This document shows positions 9,001 to 16,234 of a DNA stretch of 21,926 nucleotides, piece after piece (positions within the stretch are counted from its first letter, which is position 1; each line of letters opens with the position of its first letter). The stretch is from DASYQV01 sp036005125 (lineage in GTDB: Bacteria > Acidobacteriota > Vicinamibacteria > Vicinamibacterales > UBA2999): assembly GCA_036005125.1 (NCBI GenBank), contig DASYQV010000105.1, positions 1-21,926 of the forward strand, written 5' to 3'. The position numbers and the translations under genes were made by a program. Under the pieces are notes generated by a model, which was not told where the DNA came from, did not search any database, and worked only from the letters and a program-made list of their open reading frames with translations.

Positions 9001-9072
9001 CAGCCAGTCGGGCTCATGCCGGGCTCCGGATATCCGTTCCAGATTCAACTGGGCGCTCGGTTCAACTTCTAA
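6043..9072 (+). CDS. Oar-like TonB-dependent receptor
   Basis: This 1009-residue outer-membrane protein has a signal peptide (about 1-29). A carboxypeptidase-regulatory-like beta-sandwich follows (about 33-120: 'GRVIDQGDAVLPGVSVTATN', 'TNAEGLYSLPALEPGVYVIQ'), then a plug domain (about 125-245, with 'VVNLPLLTRNLNGLLALVPG' and 'VEGVEEFQVASHQFSA'). A beta-barrel fills the rest, with 'GGSVGGPI', 'YFQDDWRVRPKLTLNLGVRY' and 'FVEFFNLFNTANFG'. It ends on an aromatic beta-signal, LGARFNF, as required for BAM-dependent assembly. The family takes up large ligands such as oligosaccharides or peptides using TonB energy; the ligand here is unknown. GGGAGGAAA just before ATG 6043 is a good ribosome binding site. 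A decayed receptor C-terminus of the same kind lies at 15953-16040. Confidence 0.92.
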   Translation: MRVHGYGVFRIAWLVACIIVADVTLGLAQGALGTLNGRVIDQGDAVLPGVSVTATNTNTNVSRTTVTNAEGLYSLPALEPGVYVIQAELPGFGTSIQKDVTLAVNQTITVDFKMGLAGVTENITVAGTAPMIDVTQSLVSATIRTREVVNLPLLTRNLNGLLALVPGSKPIAIIHPLKRQWGSISFGGSTGRNTIQVVDGGDNRDNIVGGPLLVYTVEGVEEFQVASHQFSAADGRSSGAAVNILTKSGTNTLKGSGFLLARDRSMTAKDYFTARDNLPKLPFSRQQFGGSVGGPIVPSRAFFFGALERIREETAITIPDNINRELQLLSFANPQLPAGQVIDKPYREMLYTLKGNVQLSANHSLIGRVFSQKGNAVNGGNGPSTTSYGAGVFALVDMRAFNTEDNSGWDAVGQHSWTIGNRALNQLTVHANHYAALTDWAHYHRDYPNVPRFPDNENLTFPSLSIGYVSTGYDVFQNMWQIRDNLTLQVGSHGLKMGGDYAWMPKFGGQCCIYFGQFRFFDDPSTIVNNSNGRYPQGFQTPGIVQQFRAGANIHTNRYALPGTSQIKAYFQDDWRVRPKLTLNLGVRYDLDRNFYDQDGDLAQNPTGQILRAIGSPYGAFPHTPTKDISPRVGFAYDMSGDGRRVLRGGYGLYFDGTGINTHYNVFIQNHRPFSIDTFLTNTAIGRGELADFRYGIDPPPPTPIAVNEVAGGFPRGRSAGGYWIDPNITDPRTHQFHLGYSHELAPDTVLSADYTHALGLNDFKEVQINTFKDGVRRLAPELERVFGDPNLIGPLQLQSSINRSRYDELAIQFQRRLPRATLQVNYILSGAYAYAGYIAQSAYFVPPAQDNDNIFAPGEWGPTHADERHRFVVYGVIDLPFGLQASPVFQAATPRPYTLVDGRDLNGDGQTTTLDRWVDPATGQQVSVNSQRGDPFVLLDCRVTKNFELGQQNRKLGVFVEFFNLFNTANFGQVYNGNGRSVNFRQPVGLMPGSGYPFQIQLGARFNF

Positions 9073-9074
9073 TC

Positions 9075-9171
9075 GCAGGCAGCGGGCAGCAGGCAGCGAG
9101 CAGCGGGCAGCAGGTTCGATGTTCCCGGCTGCGCAGCTGCCAGCTGCCTGCTGCTAGCTGCCAGCTGCCTG
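9075..9171. repeat. GCAGGCAGC-type microrepeat forming an inverted repeat
   Basis: Starting three bases after the TonB receptor stop, GGGCAGCAGGCAGC-like units (9075-9113) face their reverse complement (about 9129-9171, CAGCTGCCTGCTGCTAGCTG). Together they can form a long imperfect hairpin. It fills almost the entire gap to the next gene and may act as a terminator or RNA-stabilising end. Confidence 0.7.
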
Positions 9172-9178
9172 GGTTCAT

Positions 9179-12100
9179 ATGGTTCGCAGCCCTGAAGCCA
9201 CTCGAATCTCCACGACGCGTGTCCCGTATTTCCTGTTCTTCTGCTCGGGGATGAGCGGGCTGATCTACCAGGTGGCCTGGGTCCGCGAGTTCGGAAACGT
9301 CTTCGGCAACACGGTGTATTCGGCGTCGCTGATCGTCGCGATCTTCATGCTCGGGCTCGGCGTCGGCGGCTATCTCGTCGGCATCTGGGCCGATCGCAGA
9401 TATCTCGCACAACCGGAGTCGCTGCTCCGGGCATATGGGTGGGCCGAGCTGGCGATCGCGGTGTTGGGTATTGGCATCGCTGCGCTCCTGCCTCACCTCG
9501 GTCAGATCTCGGCGGCGGTGTCATCCTACTCGCGCGACGCGGGCGGCTGGTACACGCTGTCTACATCCTCCTATGTCCTCCGCGCCGCGATCGCCGTCGT
9601 GCTGCTCACGCCCATCACGATCGTGATGGGTGGGACGCTGACGCTGCTGATTCGTCACCTGGTTCGAAGGGACTTCGCGATTGGCGCACGCCGAACGGCG
9701 CTGCTCTACGGCGTCAACACGATGGGGGCCGCGGTCGGGAGCTTTGCGACCGACTTCGTTCTGGTGCCGCTTGCCGGTCTGCAGGTCGCACAACTGGTCG
9801 CCGTATCGATGAATATCGTCGCGGCAACCGGCGCATTTCTTCTCACGGCGCGAACGGGAACCGTCCACGCCGCCCCGAGGGCGAAGCGGCCGGCGGCTGC
9901 GGTGGCCGTTGTGGAATCGGAGCCGACGGCGAAGACGGCCAGAGCGGCGCTCGTGCTCACCAGCCTCGCGCTCGCGCTCACTGGCTTCGCGGCCATGGGC
10001 ATGGAGATCGTCTGGCTGCGGCATTTCTCGCTCCTGCTCGGCGAGTTCCGGGCTGTATTCGCGCTGCTGCTGACGGTGATTCTGGTCGGGATTGGCGTGG
10101 GCGCGATTGCTGGAGGGGTTCTGTGTCGGCGCACGCGACGGCCCGCCGAGTGGCTGATGATCGCGCAAGGGCTGTTCGTCGCATCGGTGCTTCTCGGATT
10201 GGCCCGCGCAGATGTCCAGGAGATCCATGATGCTGCGCGCGGTCTGGAGAGCATGCTGCGTGTGCAGTCGGCCTGGGTGCTGAGCCTCGCCGAGCTGTGG
10301 TTCAACTCGAAGCCGATTCTGTCCGAGGTCGCCGTGCCGGCGCTGTTGATGGGTCTGGCGTTTCCGCTGGGCAGCGCCGTTGTCCAGTGCCTGGAACGGT
10401 CGGTCGGCCGCCGCGCCGGTGTCCTCTATCTTTGGAACACTACCGGAGCCGTCTGTGGATCGCTGGCAGCGGGCTTCGGCCTCCTGCCGGTCGTCGGCAT
10501 CCAGCACACTGCCACCATTCTGAGCATCGCCGCTGGACTGTCCATACTTCCCCTATACCTGGTCTCGCGTACCGGTTCCGTTGCAGACTCCAGAAGCTCC
10601 GGCAGCGGCACGGTGCCCTTACTCGTCTCGGCGCTCGCGGCAGGGTTCGCTCTTGTGCTGTGGCTGCAGCTGCCGCCCGAGTACGTCGTCCGACGGTCGC
10701 AGCCGCTTCCAACCGGCGAAGGACGTCTTCTTGCGCTCAGTGAGGGCGTGACCGAGGTGATTGCGGTGACCGAGACCCCCCACAGCGGGCGCGCGCTGTG
10801 GACGAATGGTCATCCGATGACCGGAACGGACCCGCTCGGGCAGCGCTACATGCGTGCCCTCGCTCACATTCCGCTTCTCTCCCTGACCAGGCCGGAAAGC
10901 GTGCTCGTCATCGGCTTCGGGGTCGGGAACACCACGCACGCCGCGACGCTCCATCCGTCCATCCGCCGCGTTCACGTTGCGGATCTCTCCAGACACATCC
11001 TCGTTCATGCGGGCTACTTCAGGGATGCAAACATGGATGTGTTGAACGATCCACGCGTGTCCGTATACGTCAACGATGGGCGCCAACACCTGCAGATGCA
11101 GCCACAGGCCTCGTATGACCTGATTACGCTCGAACCACCACCGATTGCACAGGCGGGAGTGGGCGCGCTGTATTCGCGAGACTTCTACGCGCTCGCGCGG
11201 ACGCGCCTGAAGCAGGGCGGCTACATCAGCCAGTGGCTTCCGGCGTATCAGGTGCCCGGAGCAGCGACGCTGGCGATGATCCGGGCGTTCGTCGAGATAT
11301 TCCCTCAGGCGGTGTTGCTCTCAGGCGCCAAAGCGGACCTGCTGCTCGTGGGTGCCAACGACGCGCCTGTCGAAATCGATCCGGAGCGTGTCGCGTCCGC
11401 CCTGGCGAGCGCTCCCGCGGTGCAAGCGGATCTTCAGCGGTTCGCTTTGGGTAGCGTGCGGGAGATCGTCGGCACGTTCATGGGCTCGGCGCAGAACCTT
11501 GTCGACGCAAGCCGTGAGTCGCCGCCGGTCACAGATGATCGGCCCATGCAGGAATACAGCGTCCGGTCGTTGTTGAACACCGGCCGACGCAGTGAGCCGC
11601 CGCCCGCGTCACTGCTCGACCTGAGTCAGATTCCCGCCTGGTGCCCGCGGTGCTTCGTGAACGGAAAACCGGTTCCGCTCGTCGAGGGAATCGACACAGA
11701 TCTTGCGCTGCTTCATCAGTTTTATACCGCGCCCGCCGCTGACGCGGCCGACCGGCCTTACGGCACGCGGACGATCAACGGGAGCGCGTATCTGGGTGCG
11801 ATTCTGCCCGAATCAGCTGACGTACATACCATTCTCGGCATGGGGATGATGAACCGGGGACAACGCGATGGTGCGATCGCGGCGTTTCGCGATGCACTGC
11901 GAATCGACCCGGCCTCCGCCGCCGCCCATTGGCACCTGGGAAGAGCGCTCGCGTCGAGCGGGCAGGATGGAGCGATCGATCATCTGCGACGGGCGGTCGA
12001 ACTGGAGCCCCGTAACAGCGAAGCGCGGCACGATCTGGCCACCGCGTTGCTCGAAGCCGGCCGCTACGACGAAGCCATCGATCACTTTCGCGCGGCGCTC

Positions 12101-12439
12101 CCTTCGATGCCAAACGCCGCGGTGGCGTACAACAGTCTCGGTGTCGGGCTCGTCTCGCGCGGCAAGCTGGCCGAGGCCGTCGATCAGTTTCGTGAAGCCA
12201 TCCGTCTGCGGCCGGCCTACGCGGAAGCCTACAACAATCTCGGTACTGCCCTCGCGTTTCAGGGCAAACGGGAGGAAGCGGTCGCGCAGTTCCGGCAGGC
12301 TTTGTCGCTCCAGCCCGGATACGCCGAGGCAAGCCGCAACCTCGCGATTGTGCAGCGAGGGGCCGTGCCGTCCGCGTTCGACGTCAACGGCGGCTTCACG
12401 ACGTCTCGACCGGATGCGTCGCCATTGCACCGGCATTGA
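9179..12439 (+). CDS. membrane/spermidine-synthase-like/TPR fusion protein
   Basis: This 1086-residue protein has three parts. Residues about 10-505 are a multi-helix membrane domain with 'FCSGMSGLIYQVAWVREFG' and 'IVMGGTLTLL', as in fused MFS/spermidine-synthase proteins. Residues about 525-780 form a Rossmann methyltransferase-like spermidine synthase domain: VLVIGFGVG (575-583) at the nucleotide site, 'VHVADLSRHIL', DGR at 633-635, and 'DLITLEPPP'. The third part (about 880-1065) has four to five TPR repeats ('AYNNLGTALAFQGKREEAV'). True aminopropyltransferases use GGGDG in the glycine loop and aspartates in the active site. The GFGVG and EPPP variants suggest a different or lost chemistry. 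The ATG at 9179 lacks a clear ribosome binding site. Confidence 0.8.
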   Translation: MVRSPEATRISTTRVPYFLFFCSGMSGLIYQVAWVREFGNVFGNTVYSASLIVAIFMLGLGVGGYLVGIWADRRYLAQPESLLRAYGWAELAIAVLGIGIAALLPHLGQISAAVSSYSRDAGGWYTLSTSSYVLRAAIAVVLLTPITIVMGGTLTLLIRHLVRRDFAIGARRTALLYGVNTMGAAVGSFATDFVLVPLAGLQVAQLVAVSMNIVAATGAFLLTARTGTVHAAPRAKRPAAAVAVVESEPTAKTARAALVLTSLALALTGFAAMGMEIVWLRHFSLLLGEFRAVFALLLTVILVGIGVGAIAGGVLCRRTRRPAEWLMIAQGLFVASVLLGLARADVQEIHDAARGLESMLRVQSAWVLSLAELWFNSKPILSEVAVPALLMGLAFPLGSAVVQCLERSVGRRAGVLYLWNTTGAVCGSLAAGFGLLPVVGIQHTATILSIAAGLSILPLYLVSRTGSVADSRSSGSGTVPLLVSALAAGFALVLWLQLPPEYVVRRSQPLPTGEGRLLALSEGVTEVIAVTETPHSGRALWTNGHPMTGTDPLGQRYMRALAHIPLLSLTRPESVLVIGFGVGNTTHAATLHPSIRRVHVADLSRHILVHAGYFRDANMDVLNDPRVSVYVNDGRQHLQMQPQASYDLITLEPPPIAQAGVGALYSRDFYALARTRLKQGGYISQWLPAYQVPGAATLAMIRAFVEIFPQAVLLSGAKADLLLVGANDAPVEIDPERVASALASAPAVQADLQRFALGSVREIVGTFMGSAQNLVDASRESPPVTDDRPMQEYSVRSLLNTGRRSEPPPASLLDLSQIPAWCPRCFVNGKPVPLVEGIDTDLALLHQFYTAPAADAADRPYGTRTINGSAYLGAILPESADVHTILGMGMMNRGQRDGAIAAFRDALRIDPASAAAHWHLGRALASSGQDGAIDHLRRAVELEPRNSEARHDLATALLEAGRYDEAIDHFRAALPSMPNAAVAYNSLGVGLVSRGKLAEAVDQFREAIRLRPAYAEAYNNLGTALAFQGKREEAVAQFRQALSLQPGYAEASRNLAIVQRGAVPSAFDVNGGFTTSRPDASPLHRH

Positions 12440-12465
12440 AGAGCATTCGCAGGCCGCATCTTTAC

Positions 12466-12570
12466 GACTACAAACGGCGCGGTAATCGACCGCCGCTTGT
12501 AGTCGCGCGCTCGTCCCCTGTGCGGCGCCTGCGGCGGCCAGTCGAACGGCAATCCTCCGCGGCTCCGCGT
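12466..12570 (+). repeat. dispersed ~100-bp repeat with terminal hairpin (copy A)
   Basis: The left end is a 14-bp stem (12466-12479 with 12491-12504, one G-T pair) containing CTACAAACGGCG. The rest includes CCTGTGCGGCGCC and GGCCAGTCGAACGGCA. The reverse complement of 21665-21766 matches it closely over about 100 bp. The 457-bp gap 12440-12896 otherwise holds no gene I can support; 12580-12880 shows only short, unconvincing open frames. Confidence 0.75.
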
Positions 12571-12896
12571 TCTCTGCGTGTACCCGTAACAGGAGAATCA
12601 GTTGAATCACGCTATAGACCCGGCCCACGTACGTCTTCGCGTGACCGCCGGTCGTGCCCGACGAAGAGAAGGTGAAAATGCCGCCGGTCTTCCTCGAAGC
12701 CGGGTAAGCGGATCACCTGTGTACTCTCGTGCATCGGTCTTCGCGCCAAAGCTCCGTTTTAGCCGGCGTGAGCGGGGAAACGCTGCGAACGGTCCTGCTC
12801 GGCAACCCCCGCCGCTCCCGCATTTGTGCCGAAGCGCCGGAAGAAAATCATGCTAATGTCATGCGATCCGGCGTCAGGTCCGGCAAGGAGAAAACG

Positions 12897-14285
12897 ATGA
12901 AGACCAAACAGGGCCGCAGCGTAGTGAGCTCGACGGGTCCCGCGTTTCTGGTCGCCGTGGCGGTTGTCTTTGCAGCCAGCGCGTCGCTCGGCGCGCAGCA
13001 ACCCGCCGCGAGCCAGGGGCAGGTGACGTTTGCCAAAGACGTGGCGCCCATCCTTCAGCGCTCCTGCCAGAATTGCCATCGCCCCGGTTCGGTCGCCCCG
13101 ATGTCTCTGCTGACGTATGAGGAGGCGCGTCCGTGGGCGAGGTCCATCAAGCAGCGCGTGTCGTCGCGTGAGATGCCGCCGTGGGGCATCGATCGGAACG
13201 TCGGCATTCAGCAGTTCAAGAACGATATTTCCCTGACCGACGACGAAGTCGCGAAGATCGTCAAGTGGGTGGATGATGGCGCCCCGCGTGGCAATGCTGC
13301 CGACATGCCCCCGCCGCGGCGGTTCGAGGATCCGAGACTGTGGCACATCGGCAACGGCAAGCCGGATCTGATCGTCTCGATGCCGAAGCCGTACAAGGTC
13401 CCCGCCGTCGGTGCTGACACCACGCTGGAATTCCTGGCCGAGACGGGTCTCACCGAGGACCGCTGGATCAAGGAAGTCGAGACCAAACCGGATCCGAAGA
13501 GCTTCACCGTCGTCCATCATGCCTCGCTCGACATCGTCGAGCCGTGGGCCGGCCTGGACGCGTCGCGGGAGAACTACGGCATGGGCGGCCCGAGAAGCTT
13601 CCTCAGCGAGTACGCGCTCGGCAAGAATGCTGACATCTTCCCTGAGGGCACGGGCCGCCTGATCAAGAAGGGATCGAAGGTCAACTTCAACATGCATTTT
13701 TACTCGATCGGCGAAGCGGTCGAGAACGTGACGAGCGTCGGCATGGTCTTCTATCCGAAGGGCCAGGAGCCGAAGCATTCCGTGATCACGCAGCACTTGG
13801 GCGACACCAGCGACCTCGACGTTCCGGCAGGCACCATCTCACGGGTCGACGGATACACTGTGTTGAGCCAGAACGCCCAGATCGTGATGGTCCAGCCGCA
13901 CATGCACAGCCGCGGCAAGCGCCAGTGCACGGAGGCGATCATTCCGATGACAACGGGCGAGGTGTCGAGAGGAAACGGCAGCAGGACGCAGCGGATCACG
14001 TTGAGCTGCATCAACTACGACATGAACTGGAACACGTCCTACGCGTACCAGGATGACGCGGCGCCGCTGCTGCCAAAGGGAACAATCATTCACGTCACGT
14101 CCTGGTACGACAACATGCAGTCCAAGTTCAACCCGGACTCGAGAAACTGGGTCGGAAGCGGGCCGCGGTCCGTGGACATCATGAGCTTCCAGTGGCAAAG
14201 CTTCTTCTACCTGAGCGACGAAGAGTACCAGCAGAAGCTCAAGGAGCGCGCGGCCAGGGCACGATCGACCAACAACAACCAGTGA
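12897..14285 (+). CDS. cytochrome c / copper type II monooxygenase-like protein
   Basis: This is a 462-residue exported protein with a signal peptide (about 1-33). A short cytochrome c domain carries the haem-binding CQNCH (57-61) and a later Met (MPPW, 93-96) as possible axial ligand. The remainder resembles the two-domain peptidylglycine/dopamine-type copper monooxygenase core: His207-His208 in VVHHASLDI and His267 in NMHFYSIG fit the first copper site, and His335/His337 in PHMHSRGK fits the second. 'SWYDNMQSKFNPDS' follows near the C-terminus. Such enzymes hydroxylate C-H bonds using O2 and an electron donor, here plausibly via the fused haem. AAGGAG seven bases before ATG 12897 sets the start. 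Its stop overlaps the start of the next gene. The substrate is unknown. Confidence 0.8.
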   Translation: MKTKQGRSVVSSTGPAFLVAVAVVFAASASLGAQQPAASQGQVTFAKDVAPILQRSCQNCHRPGSVAPMSLLTYEEARPWARSIKQRVSSREMPPWGIDRNVGIQQFKNDISLTDDEVAKIVKWVDDGAPRGNAADMPPPRRFEDPRLWHIGNGKPDLIVSMPKPYKVPAVGADTTLEFLAETGLTEDRWIKEVETKPDPKSFTVVHHASLDIVEPWAGLDASRENYGMGGPRSFLSEYALGKNADIFPEGTGRLIKKGSKVNFNMHFYSIGEAVENVTSVGMVFYPKGQEPKHSVITQHLGDTSDLDVPAGTISRVDGYTVLSQNAQIVMVQPHMHSRGKRQCTEAIIPMTTGEVSRGNGSRTQRITLSCINYDMNWNTSYAYQDDAAPLLPKGTIIHVTSWYDNMQSKFNPDSRNWVGSGPRSVDIMSFQWQSFFYLSDEEYQQKLKERAARARSTNNNQ

Positions 14286-15127
14286 TGAGCAGGGGTTTTC
14301 GTCGCGTCGGATATCCGCTTCTGGCGGCAGTGCTTGCGTTGAGCGCCGCGAGCAGCAGCGCAGCTCAGACCCCGACGGGCATCAGGGACTGGGACGACGG
14401 CATCAAGTACACGCGCGGGCAGAATATCGTCCCGGTGTTCGAGGGATGGGTTGCCAATCCCGATGGAACGTTCAGCCTGATTTTCGGGTTCTGGAATCGG
14501 AACTGGGAAGAGACGGTATTCATCCCGATTGGCCCCGACAACCGGATCGAGCCCGGAGGTCCGGATCGGGGTCAGCCCACCGTGTTCACGCCGAGGCGGG
14601 GAAAGAACCTCTTCGAGATCGTCGTGCCGAAGGACTTCGGTAAACAGGAAATCGTGTGGACGATCAACAGCCGCGGAAAAACCGAAAAGGCCTTTGGCGC
14701 GCTCGTGAATCAGGAGGTGCTGACCCGGCGGATGGTGATGGCCGGCGGTTCGCTGTCGATCAATGCCGCCGCCGGCAACGACGATGTTGGCGATGAGGCG
14801 GATCCGAACAAGCCGCCGTCGGTCACTATCAATCCGGTGCCGCCGGTCGCCGTGCCGGGCCCGGCGACGTTGGTTGCCGCGGTCAGCGACGACGGGCTCG
14901 GCGTCGCGCGCGGCCGCGAAGCCCGCCCCGTGAGGGTCGCCTGGAGCCTCTACAGAGGTCCGACGTTCGTCGCCTTCGAACGATCCGATGAGACCTTGAG
15001 TCCGACGGGCGGAAAAGCCACAACGACGGTCAGGTTCAAGGCGCCGGGCACCTACGTGCTTCGCGCGACCGCGACGGATTCCGGCGGGCTTGCCATCAAC
15101 AAAGACGTGACCGTCGCCGTGAAGTGA
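14285..15127 (+). CDS. secreted Ig-like-fold protein, monooxygenase partner
   Basis: I recognise no named family for this 280-residue product. It has a signal peptide (about 1-28, ending SSSAAQ), a beta-rich first half ('VFEGWVANPDGTFSLIFGFW', NWEETVFIPIG), a linker with several acidic residues, and a C-terminal Ig-like domain (about 180-280: 'PPSVTINPVPPVAVPGPATL', 'APGTYVLRATATDSGG'). Its ATG shares one base with the TGA of the copper monooxygenase (TGATG, 14283-14287), which indicates translational coupling and roughly matched amounts. The choice of 14285 over the upstream frame start at 14192 follows from this and from the signal peptide. It may act as a periplasmic partner or substrate-binding subunit of the monooxygenase (inference). 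Confidence 0.75.
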   Translation: MSRGFRRVGYPLLAAVLALSAASSSAAQTPTGIRDWDDGIKYTRGQNIVPVFEGWVANPDGTFSLIFGFWNRNWEETVFIPIGPDNRIEPGGPDRGQPTVFTPRRGKNLFEIVVPKDFGKQEIVWTINSRGKTEKAFGALVNQEVLTRRMVMAGGSLSINAAAGNDDVGDEADPNKPPSVTINPVPPVAVPGPATLVAAVSDDGLGVARGREARPVRVAWSLYRGPTFVAFERSDETLSPTGGKATTTVRFKAPGTYVLRATATDSGGLAINKDVTVAVK

Positions 15128-15139
15128 TTCTCAGTACAG

Positions 15140-15163
15140 GGGACGGGGCGCGAGCGCCGTCCC
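15140..15163 (+). terminator. candidate intrinsic terminator
   Basis: GGGACG-GG-GCGC-GA-GCGC-CGTCCC forms a 10-bp stem with a two-base bulge, 12 bp after the stop at 15127. Only a short TTT follows, so termination may be partial. Confidence 0.5.
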
Positions 15164-15293
15164 TTTCCGTGGTCCCACCTCTCATCAACACAAACACGAT
15201 CGGTCGCGACATGCCCGAACAGCCGCGAGAGCGAGCCGATAGGGCTACAATCGTGCCACGTCCGTCGCTGTACTCGAACGAAGAGGAGGAGCC

Positions 15294-15824
15294 ATGCGGA
15301 GATTGCGCACGCTGGTGGCGATTCTTGTGGTCGGCGCCGTCGCGGGAGCCGGGTGGGCTTATGCGCAGCGACATAGCGGCGCCGCGCGGCCGCTGAGCGG
15401 CGCGGACATCGCCGAGATTCAGCAGTTGCACGCCCGGTACAACCAGGGCTGGGATTTCCGGGACGTGGATCTGTACCTGTCGGCGTACACCGACGACGCG
15501 GTGTTCACGACCGGCGCCGGCGAAGCGTATACCGGTAAGAACGCGATCAAGGGCTACCTGACCGCCGGCTTTACGAAAGGCGCCAGCGCGGAATTCACGC
15601 ACAACAACACGAGCATCCTCATCACGCCAACCGCCGAAGGCGCGAAGGGGCGCGTGTATTGGTACACGATAAATGTGCTGTCGCGGCCGCCGGCCATCGA
15701 GGGCGCCGGGTACTACGAAGATACCTACGTGAGAACGCCCGACGGCTGGCGTATGAAGTCCCGGAAGTCGACGCGGGGCTGGTCCAGGCGCGTGTGGAAC
15801 AGCACTGCGGCCAACAATCGGTGA
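15294..15824 (+). CDS. secreted SnoaL-like (NTF2 fold) protein, copy 1
   Basis: This 176-residue protein has a signal peptide (about 1-25, ending WAYAQ) and one NTF2/SnoaL-like domain: 'EIQQLHARYNQGWDFRDVDL', 'YLSAYTDDAVF' with Asp67/Asp68, 'ITPTAEGAKGRVYW', and 'DTYVRTPDGWRMKSR' in the last strands. Members are small cone-shaped barrels acting as isomerases, cyclases, dehydratases or ligand carriers; the reaction cannot be read here. GAGGAGGA just upstream gives a strong start. A clear paralog lies at 17324-17830, sharing the export signal, ARYNQG, the TDDAVF block and EGAKGRVYW. A Tat-exported hydrolase sits between the two. Confidence 0.82.
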   Translation: MRRLRTLVAILVVGAVAGAGWAYAQRHSGAARPLSGADIAEIQQLHARYNQGWDFRDVDLYLSAYTDDAVFTTGAGEAYTGKNAIKGYLTAGFTKGASAEFTHNNTSILITPTAEGAKGRVYWYTINVLSRPPAIEGAGYYEDTYVRTPDGWRMKSRKSTRGWSRRVWNSTAANNR

Positions 15825-15952
15825 GCGACTTGATCCCTCGGAGCTCACTCAGTTTAGGCAGGCCACATTACCGGCTCGGGCCTCGGGGCTCGAAGCTCGC
15901 GTCCTGAATCTCGACTTCGAACTCGAGACGCAACACCAGCCACGGTCCGACA

Positions 15953-16040
15953 TGGTTGCAACCGATCAACAACGCCTACGCGGGAGGCGCGATTCTTACC
16001 GGCCGTCTGGTGGAAATTCGGCGGTCGCCTGACGTTCTGA
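15953..16040 (+). pseudogene. decayed C-terminus of a TonB-dependent receptor
   Basis: In one frame, 15953-16018 reads WLQPINNAYAGGAILTGRL followed by VEI. A one-base shift leads into FGGRLTF and a stop at 16038-16040. A Trp-Leu-x-Pro...GRL stretch followed by FGGRxTF and a stop is how Oar-like receptors end, including the aromatic last residue of the barrel. Upstream sequence (15905-15950, 'LNLDFELETQH') may be more of it, in a broken frame. No intact barrel is present before it, so this is a relic, not a sequencing slip in a live gene. Confidence 0.5.
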
Positions 16041-16064
16041 GCCCGCAGTTCGCGCGCCGCGGTA

Positions 16065-16105
16065 CGTAGGCCGGGTCTTCAGACCCGGCCCATGGGCCGC
16101 CTACG
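16065..16105 (+). repeat. REP-like hairpin element, plus-strand copy
   Basis: CGTAGG (16065-16070) pairs with CCTACG (16100-16105). Nested inside is a 10-bp hairpin, 16069-16078 with 16081-16090, loop TC, containing CCGGGTCTTCAGACCCGG. Related copies are at 3917-3942 (minus) and 3694-3708 (partial). The gap 15825-16234 otherwise holds only the receptor relic. Confidence 0.65.
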
Positions 16106-16234
16106 CACGCCAGAATCGATGCACGTGAGCTAAGTTAGAATCTTCGAACTTCACGATCCGACGTTGGCGTCTTGGATTCGCGGCGTCCAGAACGACGCGA
16201 GCGGGATGCGTGGCCTGTGGAAGGGAAGGAGCGT

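Noticed and set aside
9521..10507. 328-codon minus-strand open frame inside the membrane fusion gene
   Set aside because: Rich in Arg/Asp/Gln with no hydrophobic core or family motif; the plus strand encodes a convincing membrane domain.
12602..12856. Short plus-strand open frame before the copper monooxygenase
   Set aside because: No ribosome binding site, no recognisable domain, composition like non-coding sequence next to the dispersed repeat.
15124..15396. Short open frame over the terminator-like hairpin and the start of the SnoaL-like gene
   Set aside because: Overlaps a gene with strong ribosome binding site and export signal in another frame; no features of its own.
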